This document shows positions 17,270 through 25,148 of a stretch of 64,000 bases of DNA, one piece after another. Each line of letters begins with the position of its first letter. The first letter of the stretch is position 1. A model generated the notes under the pieces. That model did not search any database. It saw only the letters and a list, made by a program, of their open reading frames with translations, and was not told where the DNA came from. The position numbers were made by a program, and so were the translations under genes. The DNA is from an uncultured Alcaligenaceae bacterium. Lineage in GTDB: Bacteria; Pseudomonadota; Gammaproteobacteria; Burkholderiales; Burkholderiaceae_B. The DNA is taken from positions 1 to 64,000 of the forward strand of contig CALEQZ010000072.1 of NCBI GenBank assembly GCA_937908115.1, in the 5' to 3' direction.

Positions 17270-19690
17270 CTAGTGCGGGATGACGTTCCAGGGGTGGTTT
17301 TCACCCGGCGGCGGGTCCGGCTTGAAGAACCCGCTCGTCAGGTTTTCCAGGAATTCGCCCAGCGTATCCGGTTCGGGCAGCCCCACCCTGGCCACCGCTT
17401 GCCCGGGCGGGAATTCCGCAAAGTAGTAATCACCGCCGTGCACCAGCAATCCTTCGGGCTGCTTGCGCGGCTGCTCGGGCACGCCCTGCAGCGCCTTCTG
17501 CATGTAAGACAGCCAAATGGGCAGCGCCGCGCCGCCGCCGGTCTCGCGCGAACCCAGCGAGCGGGGCTGGTCGTAGCCCATCCAGGCAACGGCCACCAGC
17601 GACGGCGTATAGCCGGCAAACCAGGTATCGACCGATTCGTTGGTCGTGCCCGTCTTGCCCGCGACGTCGCTGCGCTTGAGCACTTGGCGCGCGCGCGCGG
17701 CCGTGCCGGAGGTCGCCACGCCGCGCAGCATGTCGTCCATGACGAAGGCCGTGCGCGGGTCGATGGCGCGGGCCGCCGCGTCGCCGGCCACGGTGGGCCT
17801 GGCCTGCATGATGACGCGTCCGGAAGCGTCGGTGACGCGGTCGATCAGGTAGGGGGTGATGCGGTAGCCGCCATTGGCGAACACCGAATACGCCCCGGCC
17901 ATCTGCAGCGGGGTGACCGAGCCGGCGCCCAGCGCCAGCGACAGCACGGCCGGCTGGCGCGACTTGTCGAAGCCAAAGCGGGTGACGTATTCCTGCGCAT
18001 ACTGCGGCGTGATGGCCTGCAGGATGCGGATCGACACCATGTTCTTGGACTTGTACAGTGCCTGGCGCATGGTCAGCATGGGCTCGTAGGTGCCGCTGTA
18101 GTTCTTGGGCTGCCAGGGGCGCGAACCGGTCTGCTCGGCGGTCAGGGTAAACGGCATGTCCGAGACCTGGGTGGCCGGGGTCAGGCCGCGCTCGAGCGCG
18201 GCCGCGTAGATGAAGGGCTTGAACGACGAGCCCGGCTGGCGCCAGGCCTGGGTGACGCGATTGAAATTGCCGCGATAGAAATCGAAGCCGCCCACCATGG
18301 CCTTGATCGCGCCGTCCTGGGGCGAGACCGACACCAGCGCGGCCTGCACCGCGGGCATGTTGATCACTTCCCAGTATTCGCCGCGGTTGTGCAGGTAGAC
18401 CACCGAGCCGCGACGCAGCCGCGCCTCGGGCTTGGCCTTGGGGCTGAGCGCGCGGGCGACCACCGTCAGCGCGCGCTTGTCGGTGATGTCGATGATTTGG
18501 TTGGAGCTGCGTGCCACCTTGATCGCGGTGGGGCTGGCCGACAGCACCACGCCGGTCAGCAAGTCGTCGCTATCGGGGTACTTCTCGAACACCGAGTCCA
18601 GGAACTCATCCAGGGCGGCCGGGCTCTTTTCGATGCCTTCGGGCAGGTCCAACTGGTCTTCCGGCCCCGGATACGGGGCGCGGCGGGTGTAGTCGAGCAC
18701 GCCGTCGCGCAGCGCGCGGTATGCCGCTTCCTGGTCCTTGGAATCGATGGTGGTGTAGATGTTCAGCCCGCGCGAATACACATTGTCCTGGTAGACGCTG
18801 TAGAGCAGCTGGCGCGCCAGCTCGGCCGGGTATTCGCCGTGCACCGAATAGCCGCCGGCGGGCGTGCCCATGCCGGACTTCAGCACGATGGGCTGGGCCA
18901 GGGCTTGCTCGTATTCGGCCTTGGTCAGGTAGCCCAGCGAGTACATCCGGCCCAGCACATAGCGCTGGCGCAGCTGCGCGCGCGGCAGGTTGGCGATCGG
19001 GTTAAAGCGCGACGGCGCCTTCGGGATGCCTGCCAGCATGGCTGCCTCGGCGGCGGTCACTTCCGACAGTTGCTTGCCGAAATAAGTGCGCGCCGCGGCG
19101 GCAAACCCGTAGGCGCGGTGGCCAAGGTAGATCTGGTTCATATAGAGTTCCAGGATCTGGTCCTTGGTCAGGCTGGCTTCGATCTTGAAGGTCAGCAGCA
19201 GCTCATAGAACTTGCGCGACCAGGTTTTCTCGGACGACAGATAAAAGTTGCGGGCCACCTGCATGGTGATGGTGCTGGCGCCCTGGCTCTTGGACATGCT
19301 GATGAGGTTGGCCAGCCCCGCGCGGGCCACGCCCATCCAGTCGATGCCGCCGTGCTGGTAGAAGCGGTCGTCCTCGGCAGCCAGCACGGCCGATTTCATC
19401 ACGTCGGGGATTTCGTGAAAGCGCAGCACGTTGCGCCGCTCTTCGCCGAATTCGCCGATCAGCACCTTGTCCGCCGTGTAGATGCGCAGCGGCACGCGCG
19501 GACGGTAATCCGTCATGGCGTGCAGGTCTGGCAGGTTGGGCCAGGCCAGCGCCAGGGCCATGCCGACCAGCAATACGCCACACAGGCCCAGGCCGGCGAA
19601 CAGGATGCCGGCCTTGACGAAAAAGCGCAGGATGGGAGACCTGGAGCCGGCGTCGCCGTTCTTGGCCTTGGGGGAAGGGGATTTGCTCAT
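17270..19690 (-). CDS. mrcA: penicillin-binding protein 1A (bifunctional)
   Basis: 806-residue class A PBP that polymerises and cross-links peptidoglycan. It has a short cytoplasmic N-terminus and a single membrane helix (about residues 22-45). A glycosyltransferase domain follows with AAEDDRFYQHGGIDW (catalytic Glu) and GASTITMQVARNFYL, then an OB-like insert. The transpeptidase domain shows SxxK as SSFK, SxN as SKN and KTG as KTGTTNES. The start MSKSPSPKAKNG at 19690 is preferred to an upstream ATG that lacks family support. It is divergent from aroK with about 130 bases between. Confidence 0.96.
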   Translation of the reverse strand: MSKSPSPKAKNGDAGSRSPILRFFVKAGILFAGLGLCGVLLVGMALALAWPNLPDLHAMTDYRPRVPLRIYTADKVLIGEFGEERRNVLRFHEIPDVMKSAVLAAEDDRFYQHGGIDWMGVARAGLANLISMSKSQGASTITMQVARNFYLSSEKTWSRKFYELLLTFKIEASLTKDQILELYMNQIYLGHRAYGFAAAARTYFGKQLSEVTAAEAAMLAGIPKAPSRFNPIANLPRAQLRQRYVLGRMYSLGYLTKAEYEQALAQPIVLKSGMGTPAGGYSVHGEYPAELARQLLYSVYQDNVYSRGLNIYTTIDSKDQEAAYRALRDGVLDYTRRAPYPGPEDQLDLPEGIEKSPAALDEFLDSVFEKYPDSDDLLTGVVLSASPTAIKVARSSNQIIDITDKRALTVVARALSPKAKPEARLRRGSVVYLHNRGEYWEVINMPAVQAALVSVSPQDGAIKAMVGGFDFYRGNFNRVTQAWRQPGSSFKPFIYAAALERGLTPATQVSDMPFTLTAEQTGSRPWQPKNYSGTYEPMLTMRQALYKSKNMVSIRILQAITPQYAQEYVTRFGFDKSRQPAVLSLALGAGSVTPLQMAGAYSVFANGGYRITPYLIDRVTDASGRVIMQARPTVAGDAAARAIDPRTAFVMDDMLRGVATSGTAARARQVLKRSDVAGKTGTTNESVDTWFAGYTPSLVAVAWMGYDQPRSLGSRETGGGAALPIWLSYMQKALQGVPEQPRKQPEGLLVHGGDYYFAEFPPGQAVARVGLPEPDTLGEFLENLTSGFFKPDPPPGENHPWNVIPH

Positions 19691-19818
19691 CGCCTGCGAT
19701 TTTAAGGGGTGTTGCCCGTAGACCCTGGACGGCCGCCAAGGTTTCTGTAACCGGATGGTGCAGTGTAGCGTCCCGGCCACTGCGTGGGTTGGCGCCCGGC
19801 AATGTGATAATTGCCGCC

Positions 19819-20400
19819 ATGAATGAGCCACCGCTTTCCTGCCCGTCCTGCGAGCCCGCCCCGCAGGCGCTGCCGTACGACCTGCCGGTCTTCCTGGTCG
19901 GCATGATGGGCGCGGGCAAGACCACCATTGGGCGCGCCTTGGCGCGCGCCCTGGGCAGGGACTTCGTCGACCTGGACCATTTCCTGGAGGATCGTTGCGG
20001 GGTGCGCATCCCGGTCATCTTCGAGATCGAAGGCGAGGCGGGGTTTCGCCGGCGCGAGGCGGCGGCGCTGCAGGAATGCACGCGCCAGCCGGGCATCGTG
20101 CTGGCCACCGGCGGCGGCGCGGTGCTCGATCCGGCCAATCGCCACGCGCTGCGCGAGCGCGGCGTGGTGGTCTACCTGCGCGCCTCGGCCGACGAACTCT
20201 ACCGGCGCACCTGCAAGGACCGCAACCGGCCGCTGCTGGCCACCGCCGATCCGCGCGCCACGCTGCAGGACTTGCTGCAGCAGCGCGAGCCGTTGTATGC
20301 CGAAGTGGCCGACCTGGTGGTCGATACCGGCCAGGCGCCGGTCGCCCATTTGGTGCGCGCCCTGCTGACCCGCCTGCGGGCCTACGAGAAACACGCATGA
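19819..20400 (+). CDS. aroK: shikimate kinase
   Basis: 193-residue shikimate kinase, fifth step of the shikimate pathway. The P-loop is VGMMGAGKTTIGR (about residues 33-45). The shikimate-binding Asp is in DLDHFLED, the arginine in FRRREAAAL, the glycine triplet in LATGGGAVL, and the lid arginine in DRNRPLL. The N-terminal 25 residues before the P-loop are longer than in E. coli and Cys/Pro-rich. aroB starts within its stop codon (ATGA). With aroB and dgt it forms a tightly coupled operon. Confidence 0.96.
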   Translation: MNEPPLSCPSCEPAPQALPYDLPVFLVGMMGAGKTTIGRALARALGRDFVDLDHFLEDRCGVRIPVIFEIEGEAGFRRREAAALQECTRQPGIVLATGGGAVLDPANRHALRERGVVVYLRASADELYRRTCKDRNRPLLATADPRATLQDLLQQREPLYAEVADLVVDTGQAPVAHLVRALLTRLRAYEKHA

Positions 20401-21497
20401 ACGCCGAACTCGCCCAAACGCTCGAAGTCGACGCCCCTGGCGGGCGCTACCCCATCCGTATCGCACCCGGGCGGCTGGACCGCCTGGCCGAGGCGCTGCC
20501 GGCGGACGCCACCGCGGTGGCGCTGGTGACCAACCCGACGGTGGGCGCGCTTTATGGGGAGCGCGCCGCCGCCGCCCTACAGGCATCCGGCCGCCGCGTC
20601 TTGCGCATCGAACTGCCCGACGGCGAGGCGCATAAGGACATGCAGACGCTGAACCGCATTTTCGACGCGCTGCTGGCCAACGGCTTTGACCGGCGATCGG
20701 TGCTGGTGGCGCTGGGCGGCGGGGTGATCGGCGACATGACCGGTTTTGCCGCAGCCGTTTACATGCGCGGCATCCGTTTCGTGCAGGTACCGACCACGCT
20801 GTTGGCCCAGGTCGATTCGTCGGTGGGTGGCAAGACGGCCATCAACCACCCGCTGGGCAAGAACATGATCGGTGCCTTCCACCAGCCCGTGGCGGTCGAG
20901 ATCGACACCGACGTGCTGGCCACGTTGCCGGCGCGCGAAATTTCCGCGGGACTGGCAGAAGTCATCAAATATGGGCTCATCCTGGATGCCGGGTTTTTTG
21001 CCTGGTGCGAGGCGCATGCCGCCGGGCTGCGGGCGCTTGACCGGCAGGCGCTGGCCTACGCCATTGCCCACTCCTGCCGCCTGAAGGCGCAGGTGGTCTC
21101 GCAGGACGAGCGTGAATCCGGCCTGCGCGCGATCCTGAACCTGGGCCACACCTTCGGCCACGCGATCGAGTCCGGCCTGGGCTATGGGCAGTGGCTGCAC
21201 GGCGAAGCGGTCGGCTGCGGCCTGGTGCAGGCCGCGGAACTGTCGGCCGAAGTCGAAGGCCTGCCGCGCGCCGAGGTCGAGCGCGTGCGCCGGCTGGTCC
21301 AGGCCATCGGCTGCCCGGCCGTCGCCCCGGACCTGGGCGCCGATCGGTGGCTGTCGCTGATGCGCGTGGACAAGAAAGCCGAAGCCGGCGAGATCCGCTT
21401 CGTGCTCATCCCAGAAATCGGCCGGGCGGTGACCCGGCCCGCACCGGAGGCCGCGGTGCGGGCCGTGTTGGCGCGCACCGTCGAGAAGGCCGCATGA
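20397..21497 (+). CDS. aroB: 3-dehydroquinate synthase
   Basis: 366-residue DHQ synthase, second step of the shikimate pathway, NAD- and metal-dependent. Nucleotide-binding motifs are DGEAHKD and ALGGGVIGDMTGFAAAVYMR; VPTTLLAQVDSSVGGKTAIN follows, and the zinc ligands lie in the Glu of GLAEVIKYG and in LGHTFGHAIE plus GEAVGCG. The start is the ATG overlapping the aroK stop, giving MNAELAQTLEVDA. The dgt ATG overlaps the aroB stop in the same ATGA manner. Confidence 0.97.
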   Translation: MNAELAQTLEVDAPGGRYPIRIAPGRLDRLAEALPADATAVALVTNPTVGALYGERAAAALQASGRRVLRIELPDGEAHKDMQTLNRIFDALLANGFDRRSVLVALGGGVIGDMTGFAAAVYMRGIRFVQVPTTLLAQVDSSVGGKTAINHPLGKNMIGAFHQPVAVEIDTDVLATLPAREISAGLAEVIKYGLILDAGFFAWCEAHAAGLRALDRQALAYAIAHSCRLKAQVVSQDERESGLRAILNLGHTFGHAIESGLGYGQWLHGEAVGCGLVQAAELSAEVEGLPRAEVERVRRLVQAIGCPAVAPDLGADRWLSLMRVDKKAEAGEIRFVLIPEIGRAVTRPAPEAAVRAVLARTVEKAA

Positions 21498-22636
21498 ACG
21501 GCAACGGACGTGCGCCGTACGCCTGCGACCCCGCGCGCACGCGCGGGCGCCGCCATGCCGAGCCCGCGCCGTCCAACCGAACCGAATTCCAGCGCGACCG
21601 CGACCGCATCATTCACTCCAACGCGTTTCGCCGCCTGGAATACAAGACGCAGGTTTTCGTCAACCACGAAGGTGACCTGTTCCGCACGCGCTTGACCCAT
21701 AGCCTGGAGGTCGCGCAGATCGCCCGCACCGTCGCCCATAGCCTGGGGCTGGACCAGGACCTGATCGAGGCGATATCGCTGGCGCACGACCTGGGCCACA
21801 CGCCGTTCGGCCACGCCGGGCAGGACGAGCTGAACGCCTGCCTGCGCGAATTCGCCCCGCAGGCGGGCGGCTTCGAGCACAACCTGCAGAGCCTGCGCGT
21901 GGTCGACGAACTGGAAGAGCGCTACGCGGCCTTCAATGGACTGAACCTGTGCTTCGAGACGCGCGAGGGCATACTCAAGCATTGCTCCGCGGCCCACGCC
22001 CGCCAACTGGGTGACGTGGGCGAGCGGTTCCTGAACCGCACCCAGCCGTCGCTGGAGGCGCAGCTGGCCAACTTGGCCGACGAAGTCGCGTACAACAACC
22101 ATGACATCGACGACGGGCTGCGTTCCGGGCTGATCACGCTCGAGCAGATGCGGCAGGTGGACATCTTCGCGCGGCACTATGCCCAGGTGCTGCACGACCA
22201 CCCGGCCATCGCCCAGCGGCGGGCCGTATCGGAAACGATACGCCGCATGATCAACACGCTGATCGTGGACCTGACCGCCACCACCGCCGCGCGCATCGCC
22301 GACGCGCGCCCGCGCGACGTCGACGACGTGCGGCAATCGCCGCCGCTGGCTGCGTTTTCTGACGAGGTCCGCCGCGAGGCCGACGCGCTCAAGCGGTTTC
22401 TTTTCGAGAACCTGTACCGCCACTACAAGGTCGTGCGCATGACCATGAAGGCGCGGCGCATCGTGCGCGAACTGTTCACCGCCTTCCTGTCCGATCCGCG
22501 GCTGCTTCCGCCGGACTACCGCCGCGAAGACGCCACGGCCCAGGCGCGCGCCATCGCCGACTACATCGCGGGCATGACTGACCGGTATGCCGTGCTGGAG
22601 CACAAGCGCCTGTTCCGCATGGATCCGTCCTATTGA
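21494..22636 (+). CDS. dgt: deoxyguanosinetriphosphate triphosphohydrolase-like protein
   Basis: 380-residue dNTPase of the HD superfamily that removes tripolyphosphate from dNTPs. The motif order is RDRDRIIHSNAFRRLEYKTQ, then LTHSLEVAQIAR (His), SLAHDLGHTPFGHAG (HD pair) and later DEVAYNNHDIDDG (Asp). Length fits the short bacterial class rather than the E. coli 505-residue enzyme. It is coupled by ATGA to aroB and is the last gene of the aroK-aroB-dgt operon; a hairpin follows its stop. Confidence 0.95.
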   Translation: MNGNGRAPYACDPARTRGRRHAEPAPSNRTEFQRDRDRIIHSNAFRRLEYKTQVFVNHEGDLFRTRLTHSLEVAQIARTVAHSLGLDQDLIEAISLAHDLGHTPFGHAGQDELNACLREFAPQAGGFEHNLQSLRVVDELEERYAAFNGLNLCFETREGILKHCSAAHARQLGDVGERFLNRTQPSLEAQLANLADEVAYNNHDIDDGLRSGLITLEQMRQVDIFARHYAQVLHDHPAIAQRRAVSETIRRMINTLIVDLTATTAARIADARPRDVDDVRQSPPLAAFSDEVRREADALKRFLFENLYRHYKVVRMTMKARRIVRELFTAFLSDPRLLPPDYRREDATAQARAIADYIAGMTDRYAVLEHKRLFRMDPSY

Positions 22637-22657
22637 CGGGGTGCCAGGATAGCCGGT

Positions 22658-22677
22658 CCGCCGGTCCAATCCGGCGG
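22658..22677 (+). terminator. hairpin after dgt
   Basis: CCGCCGG, loop TCCAAT, CCGGCGG, a 7-base GC-only stem 21 bases after the dgt stop. No T-run follows, so it is a terminator-like hairpin rather than a classical intrinsic terminator. Confidence 0.4.
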
Positions 22678-22807
22678 CAGGCGGCGCGGATATGGATACG
22701 TTCTGTCAACGCTCGCCGACGCGAAAACCGCTTAGGATGTTCCTGTCGCGGCCGGTGGCATGGGGCCGCGGCGATGCCGGCAGATGCCGGCGCCCAGGAG
22801 GAGCCTC

Positions 22808-23449
22808 ATGAGCCCGTCCCGTATTCGTTTCGCAGCTTTGCTTGGCTGGGCCGCCGCATGCGCCGTCGCCGGTGCCGGCAACGAAGCGGCCACGCCCACG
22901 GGAACCGTGCACGGCGATATCGCCTCGGCCTACCGCCTGGCCGTCGTGTATGCCTGCCGGCCTGATGGCGCGGACTGCCGGCTGGGATGGGTCGATGCGC
23001 GCAAGGACGACGACGTGGCGGCGCTCGTCGGCCGCCGCCTGGGGCAGGCGCGCCCCGGGCAAGGGCAGCCGACGGTGCAGGTCTTGGCGGTCTGCGGCGG
23101 CGGCTGGCTGGCGTCTGTGTCGTACCAGGCGCAAGCGGGCGGTGCGACCCCGGCTGTGCCGGCCGGTTCAGCTGCGGTGTGCGGCTACGACGCTGCGCAA
23201 GCGGCCCTTTCGGCGGCGTTGGATGCGTGCGACTCGCAGACCGGCGGCGCCTGCCGGCGCTCGGGCAGGTTGCGCGTGTCCTGGGGCCAGTGGGACGGCG
23301 GCGAGCTGCCTGGCCGGGATCGCGACCCAGGAGCGGTCTACGATGCGTGGCCCGGTGGCTTGTCGTGCGAAAGCCCGGTGCCGCTGCAGGTTTCCGCAAG
23401 CTGCAGCGAGCCGGTCGTGCGGGTGCTGCGCCAGGCGGGCGTGCCGTAA
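22808..23449 (+). CDS. secreted Cys-rich protein of unknown function
   Basis: 213 residues that I do not recognise. The start at 22808 follows a strong CAGGAGGAG ribosome binding site and opens a signal peptide (MSPSRIRFAALLGWAAACAVAGAG), so the product is probably periplasmic. The mature part has about nine cysteines (for example YACRPDGADC, AVCGGGW, AVCGYD, DACDSQTGGAC, LSCESP, ASCSEP), suggesting several disulfides. A YACRPDG/AVCGGGW/AVCGYD spacing hints at two related halves. The gene stands alone between dgt and a convergent aldolase. No domain or function is proposed. Confidence 0.75.
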   Translation: MSPSRIRFAALLGWAAACAVAGAGNEAATPTGTVHGDIASAYRLAVVYACRPDGADCRLGWVDARKDDDVAALVGRRLGQARPGQGQPTVQVLAVCGGGWLASVSYQAQAGGATPAVPAGSAAVCGYDAAQAALSAALDACDSQTGGACRRSGRLRVSWGQWDGGELPGRDRDPGAVYDAWPGGLSCESPVPLQVSASCSEPVVRVLRQAGVP

Positions 23450-23516
23450 GGGGCGCGGTGCGCGTCCGGGCGCTGCGGCATGGGCTTTGCCGAGCCGCCG
23501 CCGGCAAGGGCCCGCC

Positions 23517-24317
23517 TCAATACCCCGCACCAGCTCGCGCCAACGGCTCGGTCCCCGGCAAAAAGCGCGCGGCCAGGTTGCGCGCCGCGTGCGCGTAGAC
23601 CAGTACGTCCACGCCCACCGCCACGAAGGTGCAGCCCAGGTCCAGGTAACGCTGCGCTTGTGCGGGGTCGGATGTCAGCGTGCCGGCAGCCTTGCCGCTG
23701 GCGATGATGGTGCGCATGGCCGATTCGATGGCCTGCTGCACTTCGGGGGCGTCGGGCCGGCCCCGGTAGCCCATGGAGGCGGACAGGTCGGCCGGGCCGA
23801 TGAACACGCCGTCCACCCCTGGGACATCGCAGATGGCCTGCAGGTTTTCCAGGGCCGTGACGGTTTCGGCCTGCGCCAGCACGCAGATCTCATCGTCGGC
23901 CACGTCCAGGTAGTCGCTGCGTGCAGTCCAGCGCGAAGCGCGCGCGACCGCGCTGCCCACACCGCGCACGCCTTCTGGGGGATAGCGGGTGGCGGCGACG
24001 ACTTCGCGTGCCTGCTCGGCGGTGTCCACCATGGGCACCAACAGCGTTTGTGCGCCGATATCCAGCACCTGTTTGATGCGCGGCACTTCGCCCGCGACCA
24101 CGCGCACGACGGGATGCGAGCGGTAGGGGGCGACCGCCTGCAGCGCTCCCAAGGTGCTGCGCAGGTCGTTGGGTCCGTGCTCGCCGTCGACCAGCAGCCA
24201 GTCGAAGCCGGCGGTGGCCGACACCTCGGCCAGGTAGGGGTCGGCCATGGACATCCATAGGCCGATCTGGGGGCGGCCGGCGGCCAGGGCCGCCTTGAAC
24301 GGATTGTGCGCGGGCAT
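23517..24317 (-). CDS. HpcH/HpaI-family aldolase
   Basis: 266-residue class II (metal-dependent) aldolase of the HpaI type, which cleaves 2-keto-3-deoxy acids to pyruvate and an aldehyde. Motifs in order: GLWMSMADPYLAEVSATAGF with DWLLVDGEH (catalytic His region), VRVVAGEVPRIKQVLDIGAQ, the metal-ligand Glu in LAQAETVTALEN, VDGVFIGPADLSASMG, and GCTFVAVGVDVLVYA at the end. Start MPAHNPFKAAL at 24317 is chosen from the family N-terminus. Its neighbour upstream on the same strand is a GST. The substrate (4-hydroxy-2-oxoheptanedioate or a sugar-acid analogue) cannot be fixed from sequence. Confidence 0.9.
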   Translation of the reverse strand: MPAHNPFKAALAAGRPQIGLWMSMADPYLAEVSATAGFDWLLVDGEHGPNDLRSTLGALQAVAPYRSHPVVRVVAGEVPRIKQVLDIGAQTLLVPMVDTAEQAREVVAATRYPPEGVRGVGSAVARASRWTARSDYLDVADDEICVLAQAETVTALENLQAICDVPGVDGVFIGPADLSASMGYRGRPDAPEVQQAIESAMRTIIASGKAAGTLTSDPAQAQRYLDLGCTFVAVGVDVLVYAHAARNLAARFLPGTEPLARAGAGY

Positions 24318-24355
24318 GCAAGAAACTCCGGCAGTTACGAGGGCCAAAGCGCGCG

Positions 24356-25018
24356 TCAGCGCTGCGTACGGTAGGGCTCGTCCTGGGGCACGAAAGTGCC
24401 TTCGGTGCGCGCCTCGCGCATCCATTCCTGCATCGCCGGCAAGGACAGTACCGCATCCATGTATTCGCGCACCGGGCCGGCAGCCGGCACGTCGTAGGTG
24501 ACGAAGCGGCTGACCACGGGCGCGTAAAAGGCGTCGGCGATCGAAAAACGCCCGAACAGGAACGGTCCGCCCCGGCCGAACTCGGCGCGCGCGTCCTGCC
24601 AGATCGCCTGGATGCGGCTGATGTCCTGCCGCGCGGCTTCGGACAGCTCGATGCCGGGCAGGTGCGCTTCGATGTTCATGGGCAATGCGTTGCGCATGGC
24701 CGTAAAGCCGCTATGCATCTGCGCGGCCAGCGAGCGCGCCCGCGCCCGCGCCCGCGGGTCTTCGGGCCACAGGTGCTTGTCGGGGTGGCGTTCGGCCACG
24801 TACTCGCAGATGGCCAGCGAATCCCAGACCGCGAAACCACCGTCCAGCAGCACCGGCACCAGCCCGGCAGGGCTGACGGCGCCCACCTCGCGCGCGAAGT
24901 CTTCGGTGAACAGGCCGAGCTTTTTCTCGCGAAAGGCGATGTCGACCGCCTTCAGCGCCAGCCAAGGGCGCAGCGACCAAGACGAGTAATTCTTGTTGCC
25001 GATCAAAAGCGTGTACAT
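24356..25018 (-). CDS. glutathione S-transferase family protein
   Basis: 220-residue cytosolic GST. It begins MYTLLIGNKNYSSWSLRPW, where the Ser/Tyr-rich NKNYSSWSLRPW segment is typical of a bacterial GST subgroup (YfcF-like). The thioredoxin-fold half has LVPVLLDGGFAVWDSLAICE with the cis-Pro and the glutathione-binding Ser, and the helical half has the FSIADAFYAPV box. The start at 25018 has AGGGGG about eight bases before it. The downstream aldolase is 38 bases away on the same strand, so the two may be co-transcribed. Confidence 0.92.
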   Translation of the reverse strand: MYTLLIGNKNYSSWSLRPWLALKAVDIAFREKKLGLFTEDFAREVGAVSPAGLVPVLLDGGFAVWDSLAICEYVAERHPDKHLWPEDPRARARARSLAAQMHSGFTAMRNALPMNIEAHLPGIELSEAARQDISRIQAIWQDARAEFGRGGPFLFGRFSIADAFYAPVVSRFVTYDVPAAGPVREYMDAVLSLPAMQEWMREARTEGTFVPQDEPYRTQR

Positions 25019-25148
25019 GGGACCCCCTGGTACGATGCGCTGCGGCATGCCCGCCGCAATATAGCAAGCCGGTGTCAAGCGTGCACGGCGCCGCCCGCGT
25101 GGTTTGCCTGCCGCCTGGCGGTCGTCCGGCCAGGCCGCCTTCTTCGTT

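Noticed and set aside
25063..25078. TTGACA and TATATT before the GST gene on the minus strand
   Set aside because: The spacing is only about 9 bases, too short for a sigma-70 promoter.
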